Shown: positions 59,848 to 64,000 of the stretch, in pieces | Layout of the letters: every line of letters begins with the position of its first letter | Numbering within the stretch: position 1 is the first letter of the stretch | NCBI GenBank assembly: GCA_012295275.1 | Contig: CM022669.1 | Location: 17,152,672 to 17,216,671, forward strand | Reading direction: 5' to 3' | Source: Chrysomallon squamiferum | Lineage: Eukaryota > Mollusca > Gastropoda > Neomphalida > Peltospiridae | Length of the DNA stretch: 64,000 nt | The notes under the pieces: model-generated | Seen by the model: the letters and a program-made list of their open reading frames with translations, nothing else | Told to the model about the DNA's origin: nothing | Database searches by the model: none | Translations under genes and position numbers: made by a program

Positions 59848-60049
59848 CGAAGAACGTCTTTGTTCTTAATAAACAAGCTTCTTCTTCATTCTCTTTCGTT
59901 TTTCTTTTCAATGAAAAGTTCTTCATGTAAACTCTTAAAAAAGTGTTTTGTCTTCAGTTTTTGAAATGAAAATTTATATAGATGTTAGGATACTTGTTGT
60001 TGTGATATTGATGATAACATATTTTTGGGGCTTATTTTATTTTATCTCG

Positions 60050-60089
<40 letters not shown>

Positions 60090-60302
60090 CCGTTATTATA
60101 GCTATTGTTGTTGTTACTGTTGTTGTTGCTGTCATGTTGGCTACGACTGTAATAATGAGGAGAAGAAAATATGTAGATATTATTATTCGTCATTGACATG
60201 TAAGTTTGTTTCTCTAAAATACCTGAAATGTTTCTGTATATTTACAAAATAATCGTCTGAATATATAATATATAATATATATTATATATGTACTGAAATG
60301 TG

Positions 60303-60333
<31 letters not shown>

Positions 60334-62171
60334 AACTCACATAGGTATTAATTTCAAATTAATTTCTAAACAATGAACAAGAAGAAAAAAAAGCGTTGTT
60401 TCATTTAAAATTCTAATCGTTTACTTATGAAGTACCGCACTGACCGTGTCAATGTTTGACATTTAAAAAGGAACAGTTTAATGTGTGGCCTCCTGAATCC
60501 CGCAAACCTCCCTGTTCAGTGTGTAACTATTGATTAACTCACAAATTACTCAGTTTTCGAAAAGTTTCACGGATATTGGTTTGCGACGGAAACAACTGTA
60601 ACCGGAAGCAAAGCGTTATGGACTTCTTTTTTTTTTTATTATTATTATTATTACTTTTTATTTTATTTTATTTTATTTTATTTTTTTTTGATAAAATCTC
60701 ATGCTGACCACAGATCAGTCATGTTATAAATTTCTTCTTGACTGTAACGAATATAACTTTGTAATTAGTAATAAAACGCTGTATTTTGCATTGCACCGAT
60801 GCTGAATATATAATCCCAGCATTTTCTGTAAGAAATCGAAATTCTTCTTAGATTTACGGGGCAACCGTTATTGTATGAATTAATGCATTGTCTGTTACAC
60901 TATTTTTTGTGTTTTGTTTGTGTTTATGGTAATTATGGTAATACGAATGGTGGTTATGATAATTCTTGTTGTTGTTGTTTTTTTCTTTAATATTTTTTCT
61001 TCTTTATTTGTATTTTTTTTTTGTATGTTCATATTCGTCTACAGCTTTTGTTAAAAATTACTGTCATTGTCTTCATTATTATTTATATTTAGCTTGGAAT
61101 TAATTCATTTTTTAATAATTTTAAAGTATTGCATAGACTAATTAATTTTTAATAAAATCAGTCCAAACAGGAAAAAGTGTTCTAAGCTTACAAAGTACAT
61201 TTTACAAAATGCAATGTCATGCAAAATAATACCATATAGTAATATGCCATAATCGTATCATTTATTGTATGTCATACCATACGATATCATATTTTAAAAT
61301 AGTACTATTACTCATTCGAGATGTATTACTATTCATACCTTATCGCGTCATATGACGTCATGTCATACGATGCGTATCATACGATAATACTATTGTATTT
61401 GCAATACCCGGCAAGCAATAAAATAATTCCATTAAAGATATTATCACGATATAATGTGCCAGCATTTAAAATCAAATGAAATCAAACCAAATCTCATTAA
61501 TCCAAAACAAACGAAATCGACAATCAAACAAATACTAGAAAAGATCCACTGCCGGCTATTATTAACTACAGACATAAATACACATGTAGAATACAGCGTA
61601 TTGATTCAGAATGCAGTTATAGAAACTTATTGATTATATAAACAGTATGCAGACTTCAACTGTAGGGGAAAATAAAACAGAAACATATTAAATAAAACTG
61701 CAGGCTTATTTTGATAAAATGGATAAATTTGTATGGCTTTTTTTTTTTTTTAAACTTTGGTCATAACTGTTCATACACAAATGCACACATACTAGTAGTT
61801 GCAGTTATCGCAGGAGATTTAAAATATTGATGTCAGTAATTTATAGGGTACCGCGGGCATTTTTATAATTATGATAATATTTCTTTTTTTCCCCTTTTTT
61901 TAAGAATCAAAGTACGAAATACAAAAAGGAAGCATTCAGTTATTTTTTTTATTTTTATTAATAGTGTAATTGTTTTAGTTACTGATCGATTGATTTAATT
62001 TAAGAAAAAATTTAACAGTGTATCTCGATATCACTGAAAGAAGAAGAAGAAGAAGAAAAGGAAAGAAAAAAAAGAACGATAAATAGAAAAAAAAAAAAAA
62101 TGATGCGCCGATTCATGTAATAGGGTAAAGTGAAAAATGCAGAAAACAGCTTAAGGCTATGTGAAAAAAAG

Positions 62172-62212
<41 letters not shown>

Positions 62213-64000
62213 ACAAAAAAATAAAAAAAATAATGAAAATAAGAACTAAAGCTGATGAAATAAAAAAGAAAAAAATATATTTCTTACTCGATTTCATTTA
62301 CATTTTATTTTATTATAATGTTTTAATTATTATTGATATTGATTGTTAGGATATTTGTATTTTATTACGTGTTTTATTTACTTAATTAAAATTAATATAT
62401 TTCCAGTTATGTAACAATTTGCGTCATGTCTTGATTTTTTTCATAAAAAAAACACAGTAGATTTACAACCTTGTCACGGCTCAGCTGTTTATCATCCCAG
62501 TATTTATTTTTCTTCTTCTTCTTCTTTTTTTTCCCTTCTCTAGATAATAAAATTTATATTCATCAACAGGATCGCATATGATCACCTTTCTTTCCAAACT
62601 TCACTATTACTAGTATTAGTTTCCGCGTTTTAACGGCTATCCTCACGTACACTCACAGACCCACCATTTTTATGGTACATTTTTTTTATATACGAAGTTT
62701 CCTACCATGATCAGACTAATAACCATATTGGAATCTACACATCTAAATGGCCTTCTACGAGTCTGGATGGAAGAGATAAGACCAAAATTAGCACACGTAG
62801 TTTGATAACTCCTGTAATTCCTAATATTTCTTTATAACGACCGTCTCGATCAGACATTAATATCGAAATGGATCCTGCAGGCAGAGGAAGACACAGAAGC
62901 GATCTGATAACGACAGAAGGTGGATTTGTACACGATCGTAGCCAGCGATTACCTTCTCCCGAAGATAAACAAGCCAGGAAATCGGATGAGTTCGTCCAAT
63001 TATTCCAATGCCTTCCGTAATGAGACGGCTTCGAGCGAATCTTTTCCGTTGATACAATCACGCGGTCCCTTGTGGCTGCTGGCGAGAAGATACGAGAAAG
63101 TGCGAGAAGTAAGTCGTAATTGGAGGGAGCCAAGGTTGCGACACCTCGTGATCGGTTAATGAGTTCGGGTGTGGTTTGACAGGGGTTTTGGAAGAAGGTA
63201 AAAGAGGCCTGAGAGAAATTTTGCAGCCTTCAACCCATTTGCACACATTCATGTCAAAAAAAAATATCGATCCGAGTTATCTCTTCTTTTAATGTCCCGT
63301 CGTTGCTCGTTTTGGGGAAAACGTCGTTAAAAGTGAAATATTTTGACACGTTCATAGGTCATCATTTCTGTCTGCCTAGAATAGAAAAATGTTTGAGAAA
63401 TGGGCAAGAGCACACTGGCAATCGATATAATGCTGTTCTAGTTCTGCGAGTTTCCCGAGCGTTCTCTCTGGCTAATGACAGAGTTTATCCTGACTGTAGA
63501 CATTTACCAGATCTTTTCAAAAGTAGCAAAGATCCGAGTGCAACGGTAGTTCAAACATGTCTTCGCAATTATTATAATTTTCTGTTATTAGTCGATATTT
63601 TTGTTTTCCACGATATACTTCTCTCTGTGTGAAATAAGATGAACATGTTCAAGAAGATACATCTAAGCAAGAAAGCTAGATATTTAAATAAACGGCTTCT
63701 ACAAAATATCGTGTGGATGATAGATGAAAGGATATATTGAGAATAAAAGAGACGAATTTTTACTTTACGCACATATTTAGAGATAATTTTAAATTGCAAA
63801 AAATTAATACAAAATGTCGTATTACAGTTATAACAAATTCGATAAATCATTAAATATAAAATGTCGCAAAGTTCAAATTCTAAATGTCATTTTGATTACC
63901 CTATAGTGGTTAACAGAGTTGTTGTGACCTTCGTTATTGATGTATGATATTTGTGCCTTTTTAGCTGTCATCTTTGATCAATTAAATAAAGTGCTGAGTC
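59848..64000. other. Repeat-rich intergenic DNA to the window end
   Basis: No supported gene. (ATT)n at 60055-60090, palindromic (TA)-rich sequence at 60258-60330, degenerate CATAC/ATACGAT repetition at about 61.2-61.4 kb, (GAA)n at 62039-62055, and a long A-run at 62174-62209. At 62.87-63.17 kb there is a GC-richer stretch with frames on both strands and a GTAAGT donor at 63110, possibly an untranslated exon; not enough to call a gene. Confidence 0.5.

Noticed and set aside
62735-63159. 132-codon minus and 79-codon plus frames
   Set aside because: Overlapping, no recognisable domain, and no conserved start context; kept only as a possible untranslated exon region.

Overview
The window reads as a metazoan nuclear genome, most likely a mollusc. 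It is AT-rich and crowded with simple repeats: long (TC)n/(GA)n, (TG)n and (AAT)n tracts and poly-A/T. It has TATA promoters, GT-AG introns and AATAAA signals, single-exon rhodopsin-family GPCRs, a LicD-type Golgi protein and a relic of a KRBA2-like integrase. I cannot name the species. Gene density is low: seven genes that I trust and a few fragments.

Left half (about 6-35 kb): four intact single-exon GPCR genes of two types. Type A (peptide-receptor-like, ERA instead of DRY) lies at 6.3-7.5 kb (-) and 33.6-34.7 kb (+). Type B (melatonin/amine-receptor-like, DRY) lies at 13.9-14.8 kb (+) and 24.5-25.4 kb (-). The order A(-) B(+) | B(-) A(+) is that of an inverted duplication of a 13-14 kb A-B block centred near 20 kb. 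A short non-coding stretch (9.79-9.90 kb versus the reverse complement of 28.75-28.85 kb) also matches at mirror positions. Each arm holds a second, broken type-B gene: a TM5-TM7 relic after the left B gene and a TM1-TM2 relic before the right one. The left relic resembles the right intact gene and the right relic resembles the left intact gene. This suggests an ancestral tandem pair that lost opposite members in the two arms.

Middle (about 38.4-49.4 kb): a cluster of three paralogous genes (here A, B and C; two +, one -) encoding very small secreted peptides. They are the best candidate for an undescribed system. Each has a TATA box, a conserved ~40-base non-coding first exon ending AAAAG|GTAAGAA, an ATG placed immediately after the intron-1 acceptor, a phase-0 second intron, and a tiny third exon with a related 3' UTR. 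The three spliced models are each exactly 61 codons although exons 2 and 3 differ in length. Intron 1 of genes A and C holds tandem decayed copies of the acceptor/signal-peptide start. Gene B has four 19-bp repeats carrying ACGTCA upstream of its promoter. I do not recognise the peptide family.

Right part (49.4-64 kb): mostly repeat-rich intergenic DNA with one clear gene, a LicD/fukutin-like type II membrane protein at 56.67-57.71 kb, possibly with a 5' non-coding exon near 55.4 kb, and a candidate terminal exon at 59.7 kb. Other elements in the window are a diverged 37-bp satellite in two arrays (0.64-1.43 and 4.93-5.82 kb), a TA-flanked 663-bp MITE at 12.3-13.0 kb and several minisatellites. 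I saw no tRNA, rRNA or CRISPR array.
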